Shown here one piece after another: positions 16,938 through 27,700 of a stretch of DNA of 64,000 bases; position 1 is the stretch's first letter; each line of letters opens with the position of its first letter. The stretch spans positions 1,674,001 through 1,738,000 of the forward strand of contig CP095414.1 of assembly GCA_029541985.1 (NCBI GenBank). Reading direction: 5' to 3'. The translations under genes were made by a program, and so were the position numbers. Source of the DNA: Bacteroidales bacterium F22 (GTDB lineage Bacteria > Bacteroidota > Bacteroidia > Bacteroidales > Bacteroidaceae). The notes beneath the pieces are model-generated. The model made no database searches. It was not told the DNA's origin and saw only the letters and a list, made by a program, of their open reading frames with translations.

Positions 16938-19134
16938 TGAGTTCAGCTAGTTTACTCGAATTCCATTTGTCAGTGGTTCCGACAAGGTATCCAGTGATAC
17001 GCTGAAGACGGTCTATATGAGTCGAACCACATTTAGGACAAGCTGCAATATCATCTGAAGTCTCATAGCTGCATTCCATACAGCGATTACGATTGTGATT
17101 GATAGAACCGTAACCGATGTTGTTAGCATCTATGAGTGCAACGATATCCAATATCGCTTGTTCATTTTTTGTCGCATCACCATCAATCTCTACATAGAAA
17201 ATATGGCCACCCCCTGTCATAGCATGATAAGGACCTTCCACCTTGGCTTTGTGTACGGCACTGCACTTATACCATACGGGGATATGATTTGAATTGGTAT
17301 AGTATTCTTTATCAGTCACACCAGGAACTTCACCATAGATCTTACGGTCTATACGTGTGAAACGACCAGACAGCCCTTCAGCAGGAGTTCCTAATACACT
17401 GAAATTTAGGTTAGTCTCTTGCTTGTAATCCTCTACCTTTTCTCCCATACGACGAATGATACGTAATCCGAGTTCTTGTGACTCATCACTCTCCCCATGA
17501 TGCTTGCCTGTAAGGGCTACTAGACATTCTGCCAATCCGATAAAACCGATACCTAAAGTTCCTTGTTTGAGCAACGGACCTACCTTATCTTCAGGACCAT
17601 AATTCTCAGAACCAGTCCACATCCCTGACATCAGTAGTGGAAATTGTTTACAAACTGCTTCGCTTTGAAATTTGAAACGCTCCATCAGTTGTTTCTTCGT
17701 TAGCGCAAGCGCTTTATCCAATGAATCGAAGAAGGCAGCCGCACGTGCTGACTCATCCTTTATAGACATACAAGCAAGTGCTAAACCAGGTAGATTGATA
17801 GTAGAGAAAGATAGGTTACCACGTCCGATAGACGTTTTCTCACCATTTAAATTCTCAAAGACACGAGTTCGGCAACCCATAGTAGCAACCTCGTATTTAT
17901 AACGTTCGGGATCTTTTGCATCCCACTTCTCATGCTGATTAAAAGGAGCATCTAGATTGATGAAATTAGGAAAGAAACGACGTGCAGTCACCTTACATGC
18001 ATATCTAAAGAGGTCGTAATTCTTATCTTCAGGAAGATAATTGACCCCTCGTTTCTTCTTCCATATCTGAATAGGGAAAATAGCTGTGGCATTGTTTCCA
18101 ACTCCACGGTATGTAGAGCGGAGCAACTCACGAATCACACAGCGTCCCTCAGCAGAAGTATCTGTTCCATAATTGATAGACGAGAAGACCACTTGATTTC
18201 CTCCACGAGAGTGAATCGTATTCATGTTATGAATAAATGCCTCCATAGATTGATGCACACGTGATACCGTCGTGTTGATAGCGTGTTGTTTCGCACGAGC
18301 ACTACCTGTTAATCCTTCAAGTGGTTTAGTCTCGTAATCGGTTACTGTCTCGTCACGAAACTGACTATAGGCCTCTTTATCATCGCACATCAAGAGACCT
18401 ATCTTCTCCAATTCTTCGAGATAAGTCAAGCGCACATAAGGAGCTAAATAAAAATCAAAAGCAGGGATAGCTTGACCTCCATGCATTTCATTCTGTATGG
18501 TCTCCATAGAGATACAACCGATGATAGAAGCCGTCTCGATACGTTTCGCTGGACGGGATTCTCCATGACCAGCACGAAAACCGTTCTTCAAGATACGGTC
18601 GATAGGATGATGCAGACAAGTCAAACTACGACTTGGATAGTAATCCTTATCATGGATGTGGATAATATTTTTTTGTACCGCTTCTTTTACGTCGTCGCTG
18701 AGCAGGAAGTTATCCACATAATCTTTGGTTGCTTCACTTGCTACCTTCATCATCATGCCAGCAGGTGTCTCAGCATTCATGTTCGCATTTTCGCGGGTGA
18801 TATCATTCTTCTTTGCCGCTATGATATCGGATATCGTATCATTGAACTTAGCATTACGTGCCATATCACGTTTGTGACGGTAGATGATATAAGCCTTAGC
18901 CACGTGAGGAAGGTCATAATGAATCAGCTTCTCTTCGACAATATTTGAGATTTCATCCACTGCAAGTACATTATTTGGAACATCCATATTTAGAATCTCC
19001 CCGGCAATCTTATTGGTGAGTTCTAGGTGTTGTTTGTCACTGACAGCTTTCATAGCTGCACCAACAGCTTGAATAATCAAAGCTGATACAAATGGTACTT
19101 GACGACCATCTCTTTTAATTACTGATTCAATCAT
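16909..19134 (-). CDS. nrdD: Anaerobic ribonucleoside-triphosphate reductase
   Basis: Class III reductase making dNTPs without oxygen. An N-terminal ATP-cone (about 1-90, IESVIKRDGRQVPF onward) provides allosteric control. The large barrel domain follows, then a zinc site CMECSYETSDDIAACPKCG and the glycyl radical loop RITGYL with the radical at about G715. The start at 19134 (741 residues) is chosen over an upstream ATG at 19176 because it begins at the ATP-cone and has AAAGGA six bases before it. Forms an operon with nrdG. Confidence 0.95.
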   Translation of the reverse strand: MIESVIKRDGRQVPFVSALIIQAVGAAMKAVSDKQHLELTNKIAGEILNMDVPNNVLAVDEISNIVEEKLIHYDLPHVAKAYIIYRHKRDMARNAKFNDTISDIIAAKKNDITRENANMNAETPAGMMMKVASEATKDYVDNFLLSDDVKEAVQKNIIHIHDKDYYPSRSLTCLHHPIDRILKNGFRAGHGESRPAKRIETASIIGCISMETIQNEMHGGQAIPAFDFYLAPYVRLTYLEELEKIGLLMCDDKEAYSQFRDETVTDYETKPLEGLTGSARAKQHAINTTVSRVHQSMEAFIHNMNTIHSRGGNQVVFSSINYGTDTSAEGRCVIRELLRSTYRGVGNNATAIFPIQIWKKKRGVNYLPEDKNYDLFRYACKVTARRFFPNFINLDAPFNQHEKWDAKDPERYKYEVATMGCRTRVFENLNGEKTSIGRGNLSFSTINLPGLALACMSIKDESARAAAFFDSLDKALALTKKQLMERFKFQSEAVCKQFPLLMSGMWTGSENYGPEDKVGPLLKQGTLGIGFIGLAECLVALTGKHHGESDESQELGLRIIRRMGEKVEDYKQETNLNFSVLGTPAEGLSGRFTRIDRKIYGEVPGVTDKEYYTNSNHIPVWYKCSAVHKAKVEGPYHAMTGGGHIFYVEIDGDATKNEQAILDIVALIDANNIGYGSINHNRNRCMECSYETSDDIAACPKCGSTHIDRLQRITGYLVGTTDKWNSSKLAELNDRVVHGQR

Positions 19135-19190
19135 AATTTCCTTTGTTTTAAAAATCCCTTCATGAAAGAAGCTCATGAAGTAGAGCGATA

Positions 19191-19198
19191 CAAAAGTA
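19191..19198 (-). promoter_or_regulatory. -7 box for nrdD-nrdG
   Basis: TACTTTTG on the minus strand fits TAnnTTTG exactly, 57 bp upstream of the nrdD start. Confidence 0.5.
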
Positions 19199-19526
19199 GT
19201 CTTTTAGAAAATTATAATCGATTAATTTGCTAATTTATTTTCAAAATATTTTATTTTTGGAAACTTAAAATAAGGTAATATGTTGCAATCGCAACTACTA
19301 ATATGACAAGAGATACCCTGCATACACTATAGGCAGGTCATTATATTAGAATATCAATATAGTGAATTTAATCAAATAGATGTATTTATATGTATTTTTG
19401 GAAAATTATAAATATTCCCTGCTAAATCATGTTGTATTTTTTGTCCATTCTATTATTAGTAAAATAGATTGGATATCCAACTCTTTTGATAGAAAAACCC
19501 CCTAAAATCAACTTAAAAGAAGAGGC
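19199..19526. other. AT-rich gap between a GT9 gene and nrdD
   Basis: No open frame of note. It holds a small perfect hairpin GTTGC-AATC-GCAAC (19283-19296), a CCTGC/GCAGG stem near 19314-19338, and an inverted pair CACTATA (19325-19331) and TATAGTG (19358-19364). None is strong enough to name as a regulator site. It is upstream DNA of nrdDG and downstream DNA of the GT9 gene. Confidence 0.4.
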
Positions 19527-20564
19527 TTAGTTAGCCTTTAGGATCTTTCTCACAGCCTCATCAAGAAGGGTATCTGCCTGCTCATCATGAATATTGATAC
19601 TTAGCGAACCATTTCCATAAGGGCCATAAATAGTCGGATTAGTTACATTGAAGAGGCCGACAATAGGTATCTGTGCACAGACCCCCATATGCATCATACC
19701 ACTATCTGTTCCTATCAAAACTGCACCATGTGCCATGACGGCAGTAAGGGTACGCAAGTCCATAGACAAGTAAGACGGAGCTTTGAATCCAATCATAGAT
19801 ACATTTTCGGCAGGCAATATTTCTAAGATATTGTAATCAGGGTACTCCTGTTGCAATTTCTCATAATAAGGAATCCACCAGTCTGGAGAGAAGCATTTTG
19901 CTCCTGTGGCATAGGTATAGAGCATAATGGTCGGTTTATCTGCCGATACGAGTGAATCCAAGATTCGCTTCCCTTGATCAAGTTCTGCAGCCGTCAACTG
20001 AATATTCAATGTAGGGAAAGGTTTATCCGTCCGGTCAAGAACTGTCCCTTTCAACGTCTCACGAAGATGATAGATGCCTTGCTTAGCCATGTGGATATAA
20101 TCCTGATGACGAGTAGCAGCTATCGCTTCCTTGAGATTCAACTTGTTAGGAGAAGAGACCAACTTGAGTGCGAACGAGCCTGATGAAGAGGAAGGTCCCG
20201 CATTGATGACCAAATCATAACGATGGAAAGCCATCTTAAACCAAGTAGCTATATATTTGTGGAGTTGTTTAAAATGCTTCTTGGGCAGCATAAAATAATG
20301 TCGAATATTGGGATATTCACCAAAAAGAATAGGAGCTAACCCTCCTTTAGTAAATAAGTCAATCGAACAATCAGGATAGGTAGCACAAATCTCTTGGATT
20401 AGTGGGGTAATCAACAATTGATTGCCCAACCGATGGTTCGGTCGAATGATAAGTACTCGTCTCACTGTCATGATTCGTTTCTTATCTACTTTATCTTTCT
20501 TCCCGATACCAGCCGAAATACCTCGCATGATATTCCGTCTGTAATGATTGATATTAAAACTCAT
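19527..20564 (-). CDS. Glycosyltransferase family 9, second copy
   Basis: 345-residue GT-B protein of the heptosyltransferase family. The N-terminal signature VLIIRPNHRLGNQLLITPLIQEI starts at about residue 37, after a basic extension. The donor-site motif is GTDSGMMHMGV followed by VGLFNVTNPTIYGP. It differs from the other GT9 copy in motif detail (RPNHRLGNQ rather than RLTALGDV), so it is a paralogue with perhaps a different sugar. It stands alone with its own promoter. Cytoplasmic face of the inner membrane expected. Confidence 0.86.
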   Translation of the reverse strand: MSFNINHYRRNIMRGISAGIGKKDKVDKKRIMTVRRVLIIRPNHRLGNQLLITPLIQEICATYPDCSIDLFTKGGLAPILFGEYPNIRHYFMLPKKHFKQLHKYIATWFKMAFHRYDLVINAGPSSSSGSFALKLVSSPNKLNLKEAIAATRHQDYIHMAKQGIYHLRETLKGTVLDRTDKPFPTLNIQLTAAELDQGKRILDSLVSADKPTIMLYTYATGAKCFSPDWWIPYYEKLQQEYPDYNILEILPAENVSMIGFKAPSYLSMDLRTLTAVMAHGAVLIGTDSGMMHMGVCAQIPIVGLFNVTNPTIYGPYGNGSLSINIHDEQADTLLDEAVRKILKAN

Positions 20565-20595
20565 AATTTCGTTCTTCTTTTGAGGGTTTAGTGTT

Positions 20596-20603
20596 CAAAA
20601 ATA
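20596..20603 (-). promoter_or_regulatory. -7 box for the second GT9 gene
   Basis: TATTTTTG on the minus strand fits TAnnTTTG, 32 bp before the start codon. A 6-bp hairpin (TTAGAT/ATCTAA, 20610-20624) lies just upstream. Confidence 0.5.
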
Positions 20604-20642
20604 CGCATTTAGATAGAATCTAAAGCATTCCAAAAGCATAAA

Positions 20643-22973
20643 TTATTCAGAATAGTAATAAAGTCCTTCATCTGAGTACATTTTGCCCTCATTATCTGAT
20701 ATAGCTAATCGAAAAGACCCACCTGAATAGTCAAAATAACGAATAGAGAGTGTATGCAATCCCTTACGGAGTGCGAACTGAGCAGAACGGCTTTCTGGCG
20801 AGTGCATCCCGTCATTGTCTATCGTTGCTTTATCATCAAGACGAACGATGCTTCCATCATCAGACAACACATCGAACGTATAAATACCGTCCTCTGGAAT
20901 AGACACATAACCAGTCATGATATAGCCATTGGAACCTTGTTCGACACGTTTGAAACTAGCTTCAGAGAGAACCGTTTCACTGAGTGGAAGACGGTCCTCG
21001 CCTGTCCCTATCTCAGCACAATGAGAGCCCGTGAACGCATACTTCTGACATTTCAACCCTGGTTTCAGCCCTTGAGTCGACACCTTGACAGCATCGGTAT
21101 ATCCTGTCTTACGGTAAATCGTCTGGATGATATCTCCACGATGTCCATTTTCGTGAAACGTAGCTACCTTGATAGACGTGGTTTGCTTTACCTCGAATGG
21201 ATGTGTATAAAGCGGGGAGGATAACGTAGGGTCTGATCCATCAAGCGTGTAATGAATAGAAGCACTAGGATCCATGGTTTTGAAAACAACCTGCCCAGTC
21301 GATACAAACACATTTTCTTGACTAAAACCCGTCAACGGAGGGATATGATAATTGATGCCTAAACGACTAAGATTAGTAAACTGACGAGGCAAACGAGCTG
21401 CAAAGGAATCCCACGATTGATTCTCGACAGCAGTCCAACCTTTTTCAGCGACGCCTAGAGCACGTGGAAAGACCATATAATCGACACGAGCAACTGTAGG
21501 AATATATTCGCACCAGATATTGGCTTGCATCCCCAACACATGACTACGCTGTAGACTATCCAACTCCTGAGGTACAAAGTCTGTCGTATATAGTTTTTCT
21601 AGTGTATTGGCTTTCTCAACATAATCGAAGTAGAAACCACTATTAGGACATAGGATAGCATCATTGCCTTGGGCAGTAGCCGATGGCACACTCTTAGGAA
21701 CCCATGAACGCCACCAAGAAATGGTTGCAGTAGGAGATAGTCCTCCAGCAAGGATTTCATCCCAACCGATAAGTCGTCTCCCATTTTTAGTGAAGAAATG
21801 CTCCATATAATGCACAAACCAAGCTTGCAATTCGTGGGCATCTTTGAGATGTTCCTTGCGCATACGACGTTGACAATCTGGACATTTATTCCAATTGGTC
21901 TTATTGACCTCATCAGCTCCTAGATGCACATACTTGTATGGAAATAGTTTAAAGACTTCTGAATACACATTCTTACAGAAATCAAGAGCTGATTGTTTTC
22001 CTGGGCAGATAGGAGAAGTAAATGAGTGCTCCCAACTAGTTGTCGTATCGAAACAAGAGACGCCCTTATAGTTTTCAACCGCGGCCAAAGAATGACCTGG
22101 CATATCAATCTCAGGGATGATATCAATACCCAGTGTGGTCGCATAAGCAACCACCTCTTTGATATCTTCTTGCGTATAGAACCCACCATAAATCGTATCA
22201 TTTCCGACGACATGGCATTTGTTCTCTTCGAGTAACATATCAGGATTGCCTGTCTTGTTAGCACGTGCCAAGCATTCACGGTCTTGTTTATTGAGCTTAC
22301 GCCAAGCCCCTACACTTGTCAGTTTAGGGTATTTCTTGATTTCTATGCGCCAGCCTTGGTCATCAGTAAGATGCCAATGAAATTTATTGAGTTTATAGTA
22401 CGCCATATTATCTAACAAGCGCATCACTTCCTCCTTATTGTAAAAATGACGAGATACATCAAGCATCAGACCACGCCAAGCATAATGAGGAGCATCATTG
22501 ATCATTACAGCGGGAAAGGACAATTCGGATAGTTGATTCTTAACTCCTGCTTGGCCCAACTGACGAATGGTCTGTATGGCACGAACGGCCCCTTTGTATG
22601 TCGAAGTTTTAATAAGCATCTCGTCAGCAGAGACATTCAATTCATACCCCTCTTCAGCATATTGTTCGGGAAGCAATTCGAAACGAATGGTCGATGATGA
22701 AGTACCGGAAGAAGCATCCAATTTTAAGCCAAAATCATGAGCTAAATCCTGCTTAAGCATAACAACTGCAGGTTCCAAAAGGTCGTCTGAACAAACAAAG
22801 ACAGATTGAGGTGTGATCTTGAAGACACCTGTTCCTTGGGTCAATTCGTTTGGCATCGGCACGATACTCAAAGGTGAAGCAGTAGACTGTGAAGAACAGT
22901 TACTTAGCGATAGCCCAAAAGTCAATGCAATGACTCCTATGGCAGCAGTCTTAAAAAAAGAGTGGATTGTCAT
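20643..22973 (-). CDS. GH20 beta-N-acetylhexosaminidase, lipoprotein (second copy)
   Basis: 776-residue lipoprotein from the ATG at 22973; the upstream in-frame ATG at 23006 is rejected because it would displace the signal peptide. Lipobox LSNC with C26. Domains: GH20b (about 33-160), GH20 barrel with FHWHLTDDQGW and catalytic D354-E355 in HLGADEVNKTNW, an Fn3/CHB_HEX-like segment with HYTLDGSDPT, and a PA14-like C-terminal domain (GYVSIPEDGIYTFDVLSDDGS). Same architecture as the copy at 13336. It removes terminal HexNAc at the cell surface or in the periplasm; linkage preference is unknown. Confidence 0.93.
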   Translation of the reverse strand: MTIHSFFKTAAIGVIALTFGLSLSNCSSQSTASPLSIVPMPNELTQGTGVFKITPQSVFVCSDDLLEPAVVMLKQDLAHDFGLKLDASSGTSSSTIRFELLPEQYAEEGYELNVSADEMLIKTSTYKGAVRAIQTIRQLGQAGVKNQLSELSFPAVMINDAPHYAWRGLMLDVSRHFYNKEEVMRLLDNMAYYKLNKFHWHLTDDQGWRIEIKKYPKLTSVGAWRKLNKQDRECLARANKTGNPDMLLEENKCHVVGNDTIYGGFYTQEDIKEVVAYATTLGIDIIPEIDMPGHSLAAVENYKGVSCFDTTTSWEHSFTSPICPGKQSALDFCKNVYSEVFKLFPYKYVHLGADEVNKTNWNKCPDCQRRMRKEHLKDAHELQAWFVHYMEHFFTKNGRRLIGWDEILAGGLSPTATISWWRSWVPKSVPSATAQGNDAILCPNSGFYFDYVEKANTLEKLYTTDFVPQELDSLQRSHVLGMQANIWCEYIPTVARVDYMVFPRALGVAEKGWTAVENQSWDSFAARLPRQFTNLSRLGINYHIPPLTGFSQENVFVSTGQVVFKTMDPSASIHYTLDGSDPTLSSPLYTHPFEVKQTTSIKVATFHENGHRGDIIQTIYRKTGYTDAVKVSTQGLKPGLKCQKYAFTGSHCAEIGTGEDRLPLSETVLSEASFKRVEQGSNGYIMTGYVSIPEDGIYTFDVLSDDGSIVRLDDKATIDNDGMHSPESRSAQFALRKGLHTLSIRYFDYSGGSFRLAISDNEGKMYSDEGLYYYSE

Positions 22974-23135
22974 GAGATGATATGTTTTAATAGTTAGATG
23001 CTGCAAGATAATATTTTCAGTAGAGCAAACGAAATATTCATCGAGAATTATTTTCTTTTTGCCTTATCGTCCAACAATATGAGATGTAAGAGATGACCAT
23101 TCAGGCTTTAGAACTGTTACTTTTTAACGAAAGAA

Positions 23136-23243
23136 TCAAAGTAGAGCTGAGCAACAACCCATCAATACGCAAGAAGGACTTTACATTCAATAAATTGAAC
23201 ACAAAGTCCTTCCAAGGTAAGACTTAAGTCTTACTGTTTTTAT
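23136..23243 (+). ncRNA. Candidate small RNA
   Basis: A plus-strand transcript is suggested by a near-consensus TACTTTTT box (about 23121-23128), a stem-loop with a 9-bp outer stem (AAGGACTTT 23174-23182 with AAAGTCCTT 23203-23211) and a 5-bp inner stem with TAAA loop, then a terminator. No coding gene on this strand could own that terminator. Boundaries are guesses. Confidence 0.3.
23217..23240 (+). terminator. Palindromic intrinsic terminator
   Basis: An 18-bp perfect palindrome (23217-23234) folds as GTAAGAC-TTAA-GTCTTAC and is followed by TGTTTTTAT on the plus strand. Only the plus direction has a U-tract. Confidence 0.55.
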
Positions 23244-23439
23244 CTTTCAAAATTCGTTTTCGGCCTCCACTCCTTCAAAAAAAATCCCTTTTAAATCCAT
23301 CTCTAACCCTTAGAAGCTTGGCAGTGAAGAAATGACTTAACCAAAGCCTTCTGAGAAGTCAATTTTAGAGCTCTATTTTTAACTATCGTAAAATCAGTAA
23401 TCACGCAAATAGACTGAAATAAAAGAACCCCCAAGAGGC

Positions 23440-24747
23440 CTATTTTTCTGCTTGTTTATACGAAATAATATTTCCCGTAATCTGTAACAAATTCGCATTC
23501 GATTCGATCAACTGATAGATGGCTTCACAGTGACTTGTCACTGCATCAAGATAAGAGATCTGTACATCTCGGTAATCAAAAGAATTGATTGCCCCACTCT
23601 TATATTTATCTTTAGACATCTCCAGATTTAGTTGCGCAGTCTTCACTTGCTCTTGTGTCAAAGTCAAAATCTCACGATTGACATTGTAAGTGCTGAGGTA
23701 CTGAAGCAATTGATTGTTCAGTGCATGTTTCATCTGTACAGTCTCGATCTGTGAAGAAGCTTCATTAATCTTGGCTATAGCCACGGCTCGCTGACGACTT
23801 CCTCCAGAGAAGATAGACCAAGACAAAGTCAACCCTGCATAGACATCTGTCGAATGTGTATTTATCGATGCAGATTGTCCAGAAAACGTTTGGTTCAGTT
23901 TATTATAACGAGCTCCTCCGGTGACTTTCAATGTAGGATAATAATCGCTATTAGCAGACCGAGTGTTCAAGGCCATGATTCGCTGCTGGATATATTGATT
24001 TTTCAGTGTTTGATTGTTTGATTGCATATCTTGAACCAATTCATCTAAGGAAAACTCAGTGTCATCAGCAACTAAAGGAGTTGTTAGCTCCCACATCTTA
24101 TTGTCCTTGATGGCCAGGATATAATTCAAACTACGCATCGCATTTTCGTAATCAACTCGCTTCTGCAAATAACTTGAATAGTACTGAAGATAAGAAGTCT
24201 TACTCAACAAATAGGCATAGGTCGTCGTAGCACCGATATCTTGACTGACTTTCTCCCTATCCATCAAGTCTTTAGAAAGGTCACTCATCACTTTATATGA
24301 AGTAGCTTCTTCACGCTGAAGGAGGACATTGTAATAGGCCAATATCACATCTTGAATCGTGTTTTCAATCAGCAGTTGGGTGTTGCCTGCAGATTGTGCT
24401 TCGAGTTCCTCGTATCTGCGCTTGTCTATCTGTGCTCCAAAACCATCGAAGATAGTCCATGTGAGGTTGACTTGTGGGGTCAACTGAATGGCATTATGAT
24501 TCTCTGTGTCATTGAAATTCTTCGTGTCCTGCAATCCAAGATCCAAAGTAAGCGTAGGCATCAAAGAAGTATTAGCCCACGTATTATTAATCTTAGCTAT
24601 CTTTTGATCATTTGCAGTAATTGTCAAGTCATAATTGTTTTTCAGTCCCACCTGAATGGCTTCTGAGATACTTAGTTCGTTTTGTGCATGAATATGAGAG
24701 ATAGCACATACAACCAAAGCTAACAATATATATCGTTTCTGTTTCAT
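23440..24747 (-). CDS. TolC-family outer membrane efflux protein
   Basis: 435-residue outer membrane channel of a tripartite efflux pump. The signal peptide ends at about residue 22 (SHIHAQ). Two repeats of long amphipathic helices with beta strands are typical: LNISEAIQVGLKNNYDLTI-type start, LTWTIFDGFGAQIDKRRYEELEAQ in the first half and LSWSIFSGGSRQRAVAIAKINEASSQ in the second. It is the third gene of an adaptor-permease-channel operon, 4 bp after the permease. The substrate is unknown. Confidence 0.9.
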   Translation of the reverse strand: MKQKRYILLALVVCAISHIHAQNELSISEAIQVGLKNNYDLTITANDQKIAKINNTWANTSLMPTLTLDLGLQDTKNFNDTENHNAIQLTPQVNLTWTIFDGFGAQIDKRRYEELEAQSAGNTQLLIENTIQDVILAYYNVLLQREEATSYKVMSDLSKDLMDREKVSQDIGATTTYAYLLSKTSYLQYYSSYLQKRVDYENAMRSLNYILAIKDNKMWELTTPLVADDTEFSLDELVQDMQSNNQTLKNQYIQQRIMALNTRSANSDYYPTLKVTGGARYNKLNQTFSGQSASINTHSTDVYAGLTLSWSIFSGGSRQRAVAIAKINEASSQIETVQMKHALNNQLLQYLSTYNVNREILTLTQEQVKTAQLNLEMSKDKYKSGAINSFDYRDVQISYLDAVTSHCEAIYQLIESNANLLQITGNIISYKQAEK

Positions 24748-24751
24748 CGGT

Positions 24752-27700
24752 TTACTTTTTAATTTCTTCCTCTTCTTCTATTATATTCTCTTCTAAGCGC
24801 TGCGCTACTTTGAGGTAACGTACTGCCGGTTCTACCATCTCACGGGTCACAACTAAGTCTGGATGTTTACTCCTAAGCGTTATCTTTCCCCAGCGATACA
24901 ATATAGAATTGTTCGCCTTGATAAATACAGGTAACAAGATAAGAATAAAGAAGGTACCAAACAAGATTCCATAAGCTAATGATATGGACATAGGAACCAA
25001 CATCGCAGCATCGGGATTACTTTCCAATATCAATGGCATCAATCCGGCTACGGTAGTGACTGTCGTCAATAAGATAGGTCTAAAGCGTGAGATACCCGCT
25101 TCAAGAATAGAATCGTGTACCGTCATTCCCGCTTCTAAGTTGCTATTATAACTAGACATGAAGACGATGGCATCATTGATGACGACTCCCGAAAGGGCAA
25201 CCATTCCCCAAAGACTCATCATAGATAAAGGTTCTCCATGGATACCATGTCCTAAGATGGAACCAGCGACTCCTAATGGAATCATTAGAATCACCATCAT
25301 TCCTTGGTTATAGGATTTGAAATAAATCATCACTGTGAGAACCATCAGCAAGAATGCCAATCCAAAGTAAAGTGCCAAGCTGCCCATTTGTTCTGAGGTG
25401 TCTTTTTGCTGACCTTGATATACAAATGATACATTGGGATAATCATTGCTGATTTTGGTGAGAATATTTGTCTCAATATAGTCCAATATGATAGGTACTG
25501 ATTGACTTTGATCTTTCTGATAAGCCTCGACACGTACTTCACGCTGCCCATTGTAGTGATTGATGGTACTCACGCTACGCGCTGACGTGATATTTGCAAT
25601 AGTTCCGAGAGGATAGTCTCCTTTTGAAGTATGGATTGTCATATTTTCCAATCCCCCTATACTCTCTCGGTCCTTATGAGCTAAGCGAACATATACCCAG
25701 ATTTCATCTTTTCCATCTTGGATGCGTTGCGCTAATCCACCAAAAAAGCCATTTCTGACTTCTGTCAATACACTGCTTGTCGTACAACCCAAAGCATAGG
25801 CCTGAGGTTTGAGGGTGAGTCGCAACTCTTGACTTCCTAGCTGACTGTTATCTGTCACATTGAACAGTGCAGGCATCTTCTTGAGTTCACTCTCCAGTTC
25901 GTCTTTGGCTAAGCCCAATTCTTCAGGGTCGTAACCTAACAAGCTGATAGATACGGGAGCACCGAAGCGATTAGATGCACCCACAGCAAATTTATAGGCT
26001 TCAGGAATCGTTCCTACTTTATTGGAGATTTCTCGTTTCAATACTTGGTCAGTGATAGACTCGTCCCAATCAGTAGAAGTAGAAAGGAAAACACGAATCT
26101 GTGCAGCATTAGTTCCTGTCTCTGTATTGCTAAATGCACTTCCGATTCGACACTCCATAGAAGTGATGTATGGCGTCTTGTCACCCGTCTGCTTCATCAA
26201 TTCTCTGTTTACCTCTGCGATACTATCCTCGATAGCAAAGATTTTCTCTTTTGTTATAGATTCGCTCACACCCGGCTTCAAAACCAAATCGACAGTAAAA
26301 GAGTCGGAAGGTGTACTTGGGAAGAACGTATAAGTGATAACATTACTAGCGACCAAAGCAAAAGTGAGCACCACAAAGGATGATACACAAAGGACAGTAA
26401 GTGTCTTGTGGTTTAGTATAGATTCTAGTAGCGGACGATATAACTTTTCTTTGATATATACAATACCTGATTCTAGTTTCAGACGAACTTTACCATACAA
26501 GGATTTGCCATTGATTGGTTTAAGTATCTTTTCGTTAGCTAAATGACCTGGCAAAACAAATATAGCCTCTATCATCGAGACGAGCAAACAAACGATAACG
26601 ACATACCCCATATCATACATCATCTCCATATTTCCTTCGATAAAGAGCAAAGGAACAAAGGCTATGATAGTTGTTAGTACCGAGGTAAGCACGGCAGGAA
26701 GTACCTCAAGAGTTCCATCGATAGCCGCTAATCGTGGAGATTTTCCCCGCTCAAAATGGGTAAATATATTTTCCCCGATGACGACTCCGTCATCCACAAG
26801 GATACCTATGATAAGTATCATACCAAATAGGCTGACCATATTGAGGGTTAGCCCATGAATCTGAGCAACGATAAACATCCCCAAGAAAGCGGAAGGGATT
26901 CCCCAAGCAACCCAGAGTGATAAGCGGAAGTTAAGCAGTAGAGTAAGCATCAATATCACAAGAATCACCCCTAGCAAACCATTGCTAGTAAGGATATCAA
27001 GTTGCCCATCGATACGTTCAAGAAAATCCATCTTGACCATCAGATGATAGTCAGTATTCTTCTTATTGAAATCCTTTATGTATTTGTTTACATAGTTGGA
27101 GATAGATTCCAAATCCTCATTTGCGAGACGTGAAACCATAAAGGTCACAGCGGGTTTCTTATCAACATATCCATTTGAAGGGTCTTCAGGGGCTTGCAAT
27201 TTCACCGAAGCAACATCACCGATACGGACGAGTCCTCCTGCATCATTGCCACGGATAACGATATTTTTGATGTCATCAGGTGAGATACTCTTGGTTCGAG
27301 CTATCACACTGATTTGTTCACGTGGATTACGAACGGTACCACCTGTAAAATCAAGGTTGTTGGATGATATGGCTTCTTTCACCTCATTCAACGTCAAACC
27401 ATAACGTCGCAATTGCGTCTCATCGACTTCGGTGACCAATTCGAGATTCGAAGGAACTCCATTGATTGTGATCTTAGACATCAACCCTGAACCCAACCAA
27501 TCATCCTCGATGCGATTGGCCATAGAATTCAACGCTAGTATGCTATCATCTCCTTTGGAATAAAGAGAAACAAACATAGCGATATCCATGGAACGTCCCT
27601 TTGAGACGATTGGACGCTCGGCTGCAGAAGGAAAATTGGAAATCCCATCGACGGCATTCTTCACATCACTCAGCAACTCATCCATATTGTAACCATTCAA

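Larger units (their letters stand above)
22974..23439. other. Intergenic region with structured plus-strand elements
   Basis: No protein-coding frame of note. It lies upstream of the GH20 gene (a weak TATCTTGC box is seen near 23008 on the minus strand) and downstream of the efflux operon. The main content is a two-part stem-loop at 23174-23211 and a palindromic terminator at 23217-23240, listed separately. Confidence 0.5.

Noticed and set aside
19135-19176. Longer NrdD from the ATG at 19176
   Set aside because: The added residues precede the ATP-cone with no homology, and the ATG at 19134 has a good AAAGGA upstream.
19325-19364. Possible NrdR box upstream of nrdD (CACTATA...TATAGTG)
   Set aside because: The half-sites are 26 bp apart rather than forming one 16-bp palindrome, and they lie about 190 bp from the nrdD start, upstream of the likely promoter.
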